Source: Gigaspora rosea
Taxonomy: Eukaryota; Glomeromycota; Glomeromycetes; Diversisporales; Gigasporaceae
Direction of reading: 5' to 3'
DNA length: 64,000 bases
Assembly: GCA_003550325.1 (NCBI GenBank)
Contig: QKWP01000026.1
Location: 537,958 to 601,957 of the forward strand
Program-made: the position numbers and the translations under genes
Part shown: piece after piece, positions 33,250 to 45,378 of the stretch
Layout of the letters: every line of letters starts with the position of its first letter
Position numbering within the stretch: the stretch's first letter is position 1
Notes under the pieces: generated by a model
Database searches by the model: none
What the model saw: the letters and a program-made list of their open reading frames with translations, nothing else
What the model was told of the DNA's origin: nothing

Positions 33250-35731
33250 TAATAAATGAGAATAAAGCTTTTAAGGATAAATTAATCAACAAATGTTGTC
33301 AAAAAACAAAGTTCAAAACAGTTGTCTTTCCATAATTAAAAAAGCATGTTTTACTGTAGTTTTGTATCATTAGCAACAATTAGAGGTATACTCTTTAAAA
33401 TTGAATTATTGCAAACTATTAATAATCTAAAAAAATTCGTATTTTACTATCCTTTTAATCTATTCATTTCATATGCCTGAAAAGTGTATCAGTTCATCTG
33501 ATTTTTGGAGGTAGAGGCTAAATACAGTAAACTCTTTCTAAATGCAATCTCTTAAATGCAACATCTTTTCTCTCTAAGCACGACATCAGATTCTGGCCAA
33601 AATAAATATAATCAACTCTCCCTAAATGCAACCTCTTTAAATAATACTTCTTTCAGATCAATTTATATTTGGCCTAAGTAAATATATACTTGATTTTTAT
33701 AAGCGGATATTTTATTATTTATTCTTTAAACGCATATTACTAAAGGTCTAGTCATTACAGGTTATGTCCACAGTAAATAAGCTGTACATAATTTTATAAA
33801 TATAATTTATGAGGTACATGTATGTGATCAAAGCCTAGTTTTACAAGATAGAAATTTAATTGTATATGCGCGGTCAGATCCTTTTAAATGCATTATGATA
33901 TAATTATATCTAAAAAAATTAAAGGTGCTCTAGAGAGATTATATTCAAAGAAACAAAAATTGTATTATATTAAATAGGATATGCATTTGAGATTATTTTA
34001 TATAGCATGCGCTTAAAAAATATTATATTTAGAATATTTAAAACACAATTAGATCTTTCTAAATGTAATTCTTCTAAATTTAATACTTCTTTGAATACAG
34101 TATAACCTTAACTTGTCCAATTATATACTAAATTTTTGGAATAAATTTTAAATATCTAACAGCTATGATATATACAATTATTGTAAATATAGGGTTATAC
34201 TTTATTTATTTTGTTTAATAACAAGCAAATTCAAAAGTAAATTAACAAATTTTTTAGATGCTATAAAGGTTGCATATCAATATCTAATATCTGGCATTTA
34301 AAAATTAAAATTAGGGAATCCTTTTTATTTTTCTGACTTATAATTTAGCATAGTTAAAATACTATTTAAATTTTTTTACCTATTTTCTAAATGTCCACTT
34401 ATTTGTTATTTTAAACACCCCTTAATAATTATTTGTCACGTGAATGACAGTAATATGAAATAATATAGTATAATAAAAATTAAAATTAACTGAAATAACG
34501 ATAAAGCCAAAGTTGTCGTGTAATTTATAGAATAACGTCATTATTAAAGTGATAACGAAATTGAAATTATCGAAATATTTATACCTGAATGCGCTTTTCA
34601 TACTGAGCAAAGTCGTTAATTTATATAGTATAGAAAGGAGCGAATCTTATTTAACCTATAGATTTTATAAGTAATGTCCTATTGTATTTTACAATCAATT
34701 ATTGAGTTTTTCTAGGCATTATACACGCATTATATAGATGCAGACTTATTTCTATTATTAGTTACTTCTTTTCTTTTGCGGTATTAGTATTAATTAGTAT
34801 TAATCATATTTATAGTTTTACTTATCTTAACAAAGACCTAATTTCTTTGTAATTTAAGTATCACTTCCTCATAATAATATTATTAAAGGTTCCTATTAAC
34901 AACAATCCGACCTAATTAAAGTAATAAATTGAAATTAATAACGATACTTTACCAAGCATAACATTATTCAATAAACCCACGTTTATACTTATCTTAAGTA
35001 GTACAAATTATTTATATCCACGCGGTAGTTACAGCGTACATACAATACGTACTAGTAACTGGACTCGCCAATTCATGACTCGAGTTTATCGTATGGACGG
35101 ATTTTTTTGATTATGTTAATTATTTAAAATTAACGATAACATTTTGTAAACTTTATTAATGATCCAATCATTTATGTGACATTGCATTATCTCCGGTAAA
35201 TTGAATTCTACGATTGTATTTGATTGGTCAATACTTGCCTTAGCTAATAATCCGCTTATGAATCGCTTATGAAGCCGATTATGAAACTCGCATTATAATT
35301 ATAAATCATCGTGTTCAAGTCATTTACTATCATGGTTTGGCTTATGCATGTGCGGTGTATATTATTCTGATATGTAGTAGCAATGAATTTAGAATTATTA
35401 GCTTAATCAGACATACATTCATGAGTTCATAAATACATAAGTTTTAGCCATCAATTCATGTTTGCCTATTTCAAACTTTTTGACATCTTTGAATAGTTTG
35501 AAAAGTTTGCCAAACAGTTCGTCCTCTTATCTAGTTTATAATCGAACTTAAAATGTATATGCTAAATGTTGCTCACAAGAATTCACTATATTGTTTACTA
35601 ACATACGCGACACATTTTGCTAATTTTGTTTGAATTCATCATATTATCAATGAAAATGTAACACATTTTACTAAAAAGTTGACAATTATGTATGTAGAAG
35701 GTTACAGTTTGCATAAACATTAATTTAGTAT
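33250..35731. other. Long AT-rich intergenic region
   Basis: No supported gene. Around 33540-33650 and 34050-34090 the phrase CTCTTTCTAAATGCAATCTC and a relative of it recur in the same orientation with AAATGCAACCTC words, pointing to a degraded element. The final 700 bp are likely the upstream region of the Sel1 gene. Confidence 0.4.
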
Positions 35732-35738
35732 TATATAA
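35732..35738 (+). promoter_or_regulatory. Candidate TATA box of the Sel1 gene
   Basis: TATATAA lies 58 bases before the ATG at 35796, a usual distance for a fungal TATA element with a short leader. In such AT-rich DNA the match alone is weak. Confidence 0.35.
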
Positions 35739-35795
35739 GCTATATAGTATGACTACTAAATTTTCTTGTAACATAATTTTCGTTTTGTATCTAAA

Positions 35796-36203
35796 ATGTC
35801 AAAAAATATTGGTTTAAGTAAAATTGTTCAAATTGCTGATACTTTTAGTAAACTGAATTTTGAAGATTGTCAAGAATTTGCGAATAAGAATAACCCAGAA
35901 GGAAAATTCTGGCTTGGTTATCGTTATGAATATGGGATCGAAATTGAGAAAAATGAAAAAAAGGCGTTTAATTATTATCAAATGTCAGCAAATATGAATA
36001 ATTCTGATGGAATGTATTATGCCGGCCATTGTTATTATTTAGGAATTGGGGTTGAAATCGATAACGAAAGGGCATTTGAATATTATCTAAAATCGGCTGA
36101 GTCTGGTAATTATATGGGAATTTTTAAAACAGCCGTTTGCTATAAATACGGAATTGGTGTAGAAAAAAATGATGACAAATCCCTAAATTGGATTGAAAAG
36201 TAG
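35796..36203 (+). CDS. Sel1-like repeat protein, or N-terminal exon of a Sel1-kinase gene
   Basis: The frame starts at a true ATG and encodes three Sel1-like repeats (about residues 33-68, 69-105 and 106-135), recognisable from the A-x-x-Y-Y and GxGVExxxxxAFxYY patterns. Sel1 repeats are alpha-helical scaffolds that bind partner proteins. The third repeat stops after NWIEK at a TAG that overlaps a potential donor GTAGGT at 36200, so the coding sequence may continue by splicing. The downstream kinase gene begins with a segment that has no start codon and whose phase matches this donor exactly (acceptor AAAAAAG at 45378). Alone, a 135-residue protein ending mid-repeat would be odd. The codon and repeat structure make it a real coding region. 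Confidence 0.8.
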   Translation: MSKNIGLSKIVQIADTFSKLNFEDCQEFANKNNPEGKFWLGYRYEYGIEIEKNEKKAFNYYQMSANMNNSDGMYYAGHCYYLGIGVEIDNERAFEYYLKSAESGNYMGIFKTAVCYKYGIGVEKNDDKSLNWIEK

Positions 36204-39200
36204 GTTGCTTATTTATTTATTTTTTTTATTTTATAATCGAAATTTTCAACTATTCACTGTAATCATTAGGGAGTAAGAACAAGAATAATTATTAAGATTT
36301 AAATTTAACAATTTATAATTAAGTAATAGTTTTAAATTACTTGTATAGTGAGTAAGTAAAAACATGTTTATTACTAGTTGAATGTGTTAGATAAATTTCA
36401 AATTTTTGTTGACTACTAATTTTTACAAATAATTTAAGCCTGTGAGTACAAAAAACACTTATTAAACTAAGTAATTAAAATAAGCTATTCAAGTTCATGT
36501 TTATTTACTATTTAATTACTTTTTATTCGCATTAATTTAGTTTGTGAGTATAAAGATCATTTACTTATTAAACTATGTAATTAAAATAAGCTATTCAAGT
36601 TCATGTTTATTTACTATTTAATTTCTTTTAACACTCAGTGCGTGAGTATAAAGATTATTTACGTATTAAACTAAGCAATTAAAATAAGCAATTAAAATAA
36701 GCTTTTCACATTCATGTTTATTTACTATTTAATTTCTTCTAACACTTAGTGAGTGAGTATAAAGGTCATTTACGTCTTAAAACTAAGTAATTAAAATAAG
36801 TTATTCAAATTCATGCTTATTTACTATTTAAATTCTTTTTATCCGCATTAATTTATTTAGTCTGTGAGTATAAAGATCATTTACGTATTAAACTAAGTAA
36901 TTAAAATAAGCTATTCAAGTTCATGTTTATTTACTATTTAATTTCTTTTTATTCGCATTAATTTAGTTTGTGAGTATAAAGATCATTTACGTATTAAACT
37001 AAGTAATTAAAATAAGCTATTCAAGTTCATGTTTATTTACTATTTAATTTCTTTTTATTCGCATTAATTTAGTTTGTGAGTATAAAGATCATTTACGTAT
37101 TAAACTAAGTAATTAAAATAAGCTATTCAAGTTCATGTTTATTTACTATTTAATTTCTTTTTATTCGCATTAATTTAGTTTGTGAGTATAAAGATCATTT
37201 ACGTATTAAACTAAGTAATTAAAATAAGCTATTCAAGTTCATGTTTATTTACTATTTAATTTCTTTTTATTCGCATTAATTTAGTTTGTGAGTATAAAGA
37301 TCATTTACGTATTAAACTAAGTAATTAAAATAAGCTATTCAAGTTCATGTTTATTTACTATTTAATTTCTTTTTATTCGCATTAATTTAGTTTGTGAGTA
37401 TAAAGATCATTTACGTATTAAACTAAGTAATTAAAATAAGCTATTCAAGTTCATGTTTATTTACTATTTAATTTCTTTTTATTCGCATTAATTTAGTTTG
37501 TGAGTATAAAGATCATTTACGTATTAAACTAAGTAATTAAAATAAGCTATTCAAGTTCATGTTTATTTACTATTTAATTTCTTTTTATTCGCATTAATTT
37601 AGTTTGTGAGTATAAAGATCATTTACGTATTAAACTAAGTAATTAAAATAAGCTATTCAAGTTCATGTTTATTTACTATTTAATTTCTTTTTATTCGCAT
37701 TAATTTAGTTTGTGAGTATAAAGATCATTTACGTATTAAACTAAGTAATTAAAATAAGCTATTCAAGTTCATGTTTATTTACTATTTAATTTCTTTTTAT
37801 TCGCATTAATTTAGTTTGTGAGTATAAAGATCATTTACGTATTAAACTAAGTAATTAAAATAAGCTATTCAAGTTCATGTTTATTTACTATTTAATTTCT
37901 TTTTATTCGCATTAATTTAGTTTGTGAGTATAAAGATCATTTACGTATTAAACTAAGTAATTAAAATAAGCTATTCAAGTTCATGTTTATTTACTATTTA
38001 ATTTCTTTTTATTCGCATTAATTTAGTTTGTGAGTATAAAGATCATTTACGTATTAAACTAAGTAATTAAAATAAGCTATTCAAGTTCATGTTTATTTAC
38101 TATTTAATTTCTTTTTATTCGCATTAATTTAGTTTGTGAGTATAAAGATCATTTACGTATTAAACTAAGTAATTAAAATAAGCTATTCAAGTTCATGTTT
38201 ATTTACTATTTAATTTCTTTTTATTCGCATTAATTTAGTTTGTGAGTATAAAGATCATTTACGTATTAAACTAAGTAATTAAAATAAGCTATTCAAGTTC
38301 ATGTTTATTTACTATTTAATTTCTTTTTATTCGCATTAATTTAGTTTGTGAGTATAAAGATCATTTACGTATTAAACTAAGTAATTAAAATAAGCTATTC
38401 AAGTTCATGTTTATTTACTATTTAATTTCTTTTTATTCGCATTAATTTAGTTTGTGAGTATAAAGATCATTTACGTATTAAACTAAGTAATTAAAATAAG
38501 CTATTCAAGTTCATGTTTATTTACTATTTAATTTCTTTTTATTCGCATTAATTTAGTTTGTGAGTATAAAGATCATTTACGTATTAAACTAAGTAATTAA
38601 AATAAGCTATTCAAGTTCATGTTTATTTACTATTTAATTTCTTTTTATTCGCATTAATTTAGTTTGTGAGTATAAAGATCATTTACGTATTAAACTAAGT
38701 AATTAAAATAAGCTATTCAAGTTCATGTTTATTTACTATTTAATTTCTTTTTATTCGCATTAATTTAGTTTGTGAGTATAAAGATCATTTACGTATTAAA
38801 CTAAGTAATTAAAATAAGCTATTCAAGTTCATGTTTATTTACTATTTAATTTCTTTTTATTCGCATTAATTTAGTTTGTGAGTATAAAGATCATTTACGT
38901 ATTAAACTAAGTAATTAAAATAAGCTATTCAAGTTCATGTTTATTTACTATTTAATTTCTTTTTATTCGCATTAATTTAGTGTGTGAGTATAAAGATCAT
39001 TTACGTATTAAACTAAGTAATTAAAATAAGCTATTCAAGTTCATGTTTATTTACTATTTAATTTCTTTTTATTCGCATTAATTTAGTTTGTGAGTATAAA
39101 GATCATTTACGTATTAAACTAAGTAATTAAAATAAGCTATTCAAGTTCATGTTTATTTACTATTTAATTTCTTTTTATTCGCATTAATTTAGTTTGTGAG

Positions 39201-42200
39201 TATAAAGATCATTTACGTATTAAACTAAGTAATTAAAATAAGCTATTCAAGTTCATGTTTATTTACTATTTAATTTCTTTTTATTCGCATTAATTTAGTT
39301 TGTGAGTATAAAGATCATTTACGTATTAAACTAAGTAATTAAAATAAGCTATTCAAGTTCATGTTTATTTATTATTTACTATTTAATTTCTTTTACACTC
39401 AGTGAGTGAGTATAAAAAATCATTTGCGTATTAAACTAAGCAATTAAAATAAGCTATTCAAGTTCATGTTTATTTCTATTTAATTTCTTTTAACACTCAG
39501 AGAGTGAGTATAAAAGGTCATTTACGTACTAAACTAAGTAATTAAAATAAGCTATCCAAGTTCATGTTTATTTACTATTTAATTTCTTTTAACTCGCATT
39601 AATTTAGTGTGTGAGTATAAAGATCATTTACGTATTAAACTAAGTAATTAAAATAAGCTATTCAAGTTCATGTTTATTTACTATTTAATTTCTTTTTATT
39701 CGCATTAATTTAGTTAGTGAGTATAAAGATCATTTACGTATTAAACTAAGTAATTAAAATAAGCTATTCAAGTTCATGTTTATTTACTATTTAATTTCTT
39801 TTTATTCGCATTAATTTAGTTAGTGAGTATAAAGATCATTTACGTATTAAACTAAGTAATTAAAATAAGCTATTCAAGTTCATGTTTATTTACTATTTAA
39901 TTTCTTTTTATTCGCATTAATTTAGTGAGTGAGTATAAAGATCATTTACGTATTAAACTAAGTAATTAAAATAAGCTATTCAAGTTCATGTTTATTTACT
40001 ATTTAATTTCTTTTTATTCGCATTAATTTAGTTTGTGAGTATAAAGATCATTTACGTATTAAACTAAGTAATTAAAATAAGCTATTCAAGTTCATGTTTA
40101 TTTACTATTTAATTTCTTTTTATTCGCATTAATTTAGTTTGTGAGTATAAAGATCATTTACGTATTAAACTAAGTAATTAAAATAAGCTATTCAAGTTCA
40201 TGTTTATTTACTATTTAATTTCTTTTTATTCGCATTAATTTAGTTTGTGAGTATAAAGATCATTTACGTATTAAACTAAGTAATTAAAATAAGCTATTCA
40301 AGTTCATGTTTATTTACTATTTAATTTCTTTTTATTCGCATTAATTTAGTTTGTGAGTATAAAGATCATTTACGTATTAAACTAAGTAATTAAAATAAGC
40401 TATTCAAGTTCATGTTTATTTACTATTTAATTTCTTTTTATTCGCATTAATTTAGTTTGTGAGTATAAAGATCATTTACGTATTAAACTAAGTAATTAAA
40501 ATAAGCTATTCAAGTTCATGTTTATTTACTATTTAATTTCTTTTTATTCGCATTAATTTAGTTTGTGAGTATAAAGATCATTTACGTATTAAACTAAGTA
40601 ATTAAAATAAGCTATTCAAGTTCATGTTTATTTACTATTTAATTTCTTTTTATTCGCATTAATTTAGTTTGTGAGTATAAAGATCATTTACGTATTAAAC
40701 TAAGTAATTAAAATAAGCTATTCAAGTTCATGTTTATTTACTATTTAATTTCTTTTTATTCGCATTAATTTAGTTTGTGAGTATAAAGATCATTTACGTA
40801 TTAAACTAAGTAATTAAAATAAGCTATTCAAGTTCATGTTTATTTACTATTTAATTTCTTTTTATTCGCATTAATTTAGTTTGTGAGTATAAAGATCATT
40901 TACGTATTAAACTAAGTAATTAAAATAAGCTATTCAAGTTCATGTTTATTTACTATTTAATTTCTTTTTATTCGCATTAATTTAGAAAGTGAGTATAAAG
41001 ATCATTTACGTATTAAACTAAGTAATTAAAATGAGCTATTCAAGTTCATGTTTATTTACAATTTAATTTCTTTTTATTCGCATTAATTTAGAAAGTGAGT
41101 ATAAAGATCATTTACGTATTAAACTAAATAATTAAAATAAGCTACCTATACAAGTTCATGTTTATTTACTATTTAATTTCTTTAACACTCAGTGTGTGAG
41201 TATAAAGATCATTTACGCATTAAACTAAGTAATTAAAATAAGCTATTCAAGTTCATGTTTATTTACTATTTAATTTCTTTTAACACTAAGTGAGTGAGTA
41301 TGAGATCAATTATGTATTAAAATAAGTAATTAAAATAAGCTATTCAAGTTCATGTTTATTTACTATTTAATTTCTATTAACACTCAGTGAGTGAGTATAA
41401 AAATCATTTGCGTATTTAAACTAAGTAATTAAAATAAGTTATTCAAGTTAATGTTTATTATCTATTTAATTTCTTTTAACATTCAGTGTGTGAGTATAAA
41501 GAACTTTTATATTAAACTAAGTAATTAAAATAAGCTATTCAAGTTCATGTTTATTTTCTATTTAATTTCTTTTTATTCGCATTAATTTAGTTTGTGAGTA
41601 TAAAAATCATTTGCGTATTAAACAAGTAATTAAAATAAGCTGTTCAGGTTTATGCTTATTTACTATTTAATTTCTTTTTATTCGCATTAATTTAGAAAGT
41701 GAGTATAAAGATCATTTACGTATTAAACTAAGTAATTAAAATAAGCTATCATTTTCATATTTATTTCCTATTTAATTTCTTTTAACATTCAGTGAGTGAG
41801 TATAAAAGACCATTTACGTACTAAACTAAGTAATTAAAATAAGCTATTCAAGTTCATGTTTATTGATTATTTAATTTCTTTTTATTCGCATTAATTTAGC
41901 TTGTGCGTATAAAAATCAACTTATTAAACTAAGTAATTAAAATAATTTATTCATAATTTCTTTTTATTCGCATTAACTTAGGATGTGAGTATAAAGATCA
42001 TTTATGTATTAAACTAAGTAATTAAAATAAGCTATTCAAGTTCATTTTTACTTATTATTTAATTTCTTTTTATTCGCATCAATTTAGGGCGAGTATAAGA
42101 TCATTTATGTATTAAACTAAGTAATTAAAATAAGCTATTCAAGTTCATGTTTATTTACTATTTAATTTCTTTTTATCCAAATTAATTTAGGACGTGAGTA

Positions 42201-43971
42201 TAAAGATCATTTACGTATTAAACTAAATTTTTAAAATAAGCTATTCAAGTTCATGTTTATTTACTATTTAATTTCTTTTAACACTCAGTGAGTGAGTATA
42301 AAGGCCATTTATGCATTGAACTAAGTAATTAAAATGAGCTATTCAAGTTCATGTTTATTTACTATTTAATTTCTTTTAACGCTCAGTGGGTGAGTATAAA
42401 GATCATTTACGTATTAAACTAAGTAATTAAAATAAGTTATTCAAGTTAATATTTATTTTCTATTTAATTTCTTTTATTTGAATAATTTAGTTTGTGAGTA
42501 TAAAGATCATTTACATAATAAAAAGTAATTAAAATATGTTATTCAAGTTCATGTTTATTTTCTATTTAATTTCTTTTTATTTGAATAATTTAGTTTGTGA
42601 GTATAAAGATCATTTATGTATTAAACTAAAGTAATTAAAATAAGCTATTCATGTTCATGTTTATTTACTACTTAATTTCTTTGTATTCGTATTAATTCAG
42701 AAAGTGAGTATAAAGATCATTTACGTATTAAACTAAGTGATTAAAATAAGCTATTCAAGTTCATGATTATTTACTATTTAATTTCTTTTTATTCGCATAA
42801 TTTAGGATGTGAATATAAAAAAAATTTACGTATTAAGCTAAGTAATTGAAATAAGTTATTCTAATTTATTATTCAATGTCTTTTTATTCGCATTAATTTA
42901 GAAAGTGAGTAAAAGATCATTTTGTATTAAACTAAGTAATTAAATAAGCTATTCAAGTTCATGTTTATTTACTATTTAATTTCTTTTAACACTCAGTGAG
43001 TGAGTATAAAAGATTATTTACGTATTAAACAAATTTTTAAAATAAGCTATTCAAGTTCATGTTTATTTACTATTTAATTTCTTTTATTCGCATTAATTTA
43101 GAAGGTGAGCATAAAGATCATTTACGTATTAAACTAAGTAATTAAAATAAACTATTCAAGTTCTAATTTCTTTTATTCGCATTACCGGTAATTAGTTTGT
43201 GAGTATAAAGATCATTTAATTAATATAAGCTATTCAAGTTCATGTTTATTTACTATTTAATTTCCTTTAACACTCAGTGGGTGAGTAAGGATCATTTATG
43301 TATTAAACTAAGTAATTAAAATAACTATTAAAGCTCATGTTTATTTACTAATTAATTTCTTTTTATTCGCATTAATTTAGAAAGTAAGTATAAAGCTCAT
43401 TTACGTATTAAACTAAGATTAAAATTCAAGTTCATGTTTATTTACTATTTATTCGCATTAATTTAGTTTGTGAGTATAAAAATCATTTACGTATTAAATT
43501 AAGTAATTAAAATAAGCTATTCAAGTTAATGTTTATTTTCTATTTAATTTCTTTTTATTCGCATTAATTTAGTTTGTGAGTATAAAAACATTTACGTATT
43601 AAACTAAATAGCTAAAATAAGCTATTCAAGTTCATTTTTATTTACTATTTAATTTCTTTTAACACTCAGTGAGTGAGTATAAAGATCATTTACGTATTAA
43701 ACTAAGTAATTAAAATAAGCTATTCATAGTTCACAGTTCATGTTTATTTACTATTTAATTTCTTTGTATTCGCATTAATTTAGAAAGTGAGTATAAAAAT
43801 CATTTACGTATTAAACTAAGTAATTAAAATAAGCTATTCAAGTTCATGTTTATTTATTATTCAATTTCTTTTTATTCGCATTAATTTAGTTAGCGAGTAT
43901 AAAGATCATTTACGTATTAATCTAAGTAATTAAAATAAGCTATTCAAGTTCATTTTTATTCAATTATTATA

Positions 43972-44300
43972 AAACGCACTTATGGTGTTTTACCACCATA
44001 GGTAAATTAGATTAGCAAATCCGTGTAACAAAAACAAAAAAATAAATTTTTACAAAACAAAAATAAATTTTAATTACTTTAGGGTTAGGGTAAGGCCTGG
44101 GATTTTATCGGGGCTTTAGTATACAAAATTTAGCAAGGAATTTTTTTTATTAGAGCCCCAAAGGTGGTTTCATAAGCATAATTTTGCGATATGTTTTTTA
44201 AAAAAAATAAACGAAATTTTTTGTTACACCTGATCTTAAATTTTGATTGGCTATTCTAATAGCTTTGTGCAACATGGTGTAAAACACCATAGGTGCGTTT
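43972..44300. mobile_element. TA-flanked miniature element (AAACGCACCTATGGTG ends), copy 1, inside the satellite
   Basis: The inverted ends AAACGCACTTATGGTGTTTT and AAACGCACCTATGGTGTTTT are bordered by TA. The interior TTAGGGTTAGGGTAAGGCCT, AAAATTTAGCAAGGAATTTT and GTTTCATAAGC is shared with 16871-17176 and 51736-52055. Confidence 0.88.
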
Positions 44301-44608
44301 TAGTAAAATCCCCTAAAATCCTTTTTATTTACTACTTAATTTCTTTTTATTTAAATTAATTTAGCTTGTGAGTATAAAGATCATTTACGTATTAATCTAA
44401 GTAATTAAAATAAGTTATTCAAGTTCATGTTTATTTACTATTTAATTTCTTTTTTATTCGCATTAATTTAGTGGGTATGTATAAAAATCATTTACGTATT
44501 AAACTAAGTTATTAAAATAAGCTATTCAAGTTCATGTTTATTTACTATTTAATTTTTTTTTTATTCGCATTAATTTAGGATGTGAGTATAAAGATCATTT
44601 GCGTATTA

Positions 44609-45126
44609 GGGGGTTCATAATTTATATATTTTGAGAATAAGTGAGTTTAAAAGACCCTACTTATATTTTAAAATTCGGCACAATGAATTAAATAGACATA
44701 TGCGTCAATAAATTTTGCTTTTTTTTTATGCATATTACCAGTTATTGGTAAATGATAATGTAAATAAGTCCATACGTTAAGAAAATAGGTTTATGTATCA
44801 CACATTTTGAAGTAAATACGTCACTTATTTTGTCTGAATTCGGATGCCAAATCACTAATTTTAATCCACGGCTCCTAATTGTTCACACATGGCCTTTTTT
44901 ACTGATATTCTCACGATTGATATTTTCATGGCTGATATTTTCACAGATTTTAAATCAACCATGTAAACATCAGTAAAAAAAGTCATAGGTGAAAATTAGG
45001 TTCCTTGAGAATAGATCTTTTATTCCATGTATTTGTCGTCGACATCATTAAACATCATGCATGATATCTCATTTTTTAATGATATCTATGATAAAATATG
45101 GAATAACTATTACATGCCCCCTCCCC
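44609..45126. mobile_element. 518-bp insertion in the satellite with internal fold-back
   Basis: The insertion begins GGGGGTTCATAATTTATA and ends CATGCCCCCTCCCC. TATTA, part of the satellite unit, is present on both sides (44604-44608 and 45127-45131), suggesting a short target duplication. Inside, GGCTCCTAATTGTTCACACA and CACCTATGACTTTTTTTACT-type arms (about 44870 and 45000) form an inverted repeat. Confidence 0.7.
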
Positions 45127-45378
45127 TATTAAACCAAGTAATTAAAATAAGCTATTCAAGTTCATGTTTATTTACTATTTAATTTTTTTTATTACATTAA
45201 TTTAGGTGAGTATAAAAATATAAATATTTGATCTGATCTAATTTAAAATTAGTAATCTATCATAAGTTATTTATTTATTAAATAATAATTAATTAGCCGG
45301 TAAGTATAAAATCATTTGTATTGAAATTAATGATTATCTATATATGTAAAATAAATAATATTTTATTTTATAAAAAAG

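Larger units (their letters stand above)
36440..45215. repeat. 106-bp satellite array, about 75-80 units
   Basis: The unit runs GAGTATAAAGATCATTTACG, then TATTAAACTAAGTAATTAAA, ATAAGCTATTCAAGTTCATG, TTTATTTACTATTTAATTTC and TTTTTATTCGCATTAATTTA, followed by GTTTGT. Unit starts at 36972 and 37078 confirm the 106-bp period. Units from about 36860 to 39370 and from about 39940 to 40990 are practically identical, while the flanks, especially after 41100, accumulate substitutions, deletions and an alternative TTTTAACACTCAGTGAGTGAG junction. Two foreign elements interrupt the degenerate end (43972-44300, 44609-45126). There are no spacers, so it is not a CRISPR array. Confidence 0.97.
36200..45378 (+). 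other. Candidate 9,179-bp intron consisting of satellite DNA
   Basis: The donor GAAAA|GTAGGT and acceptor TAAAAAAG|GG give matching phase 2 and create a Lys codon at the junction. The acceptor has a poor pyrimidine tract and the donor is only moderately good. The idea rests on phase, on the lack of any start for the kinase exon, and on the abrupt end of the Sel1 frame. Confidence 0.4.

Noticed and set aside
36440..45215. CRISPR array
   Set aside because: The 106-bp units follow each other directly with no unique spacers, and the genes here have introns.
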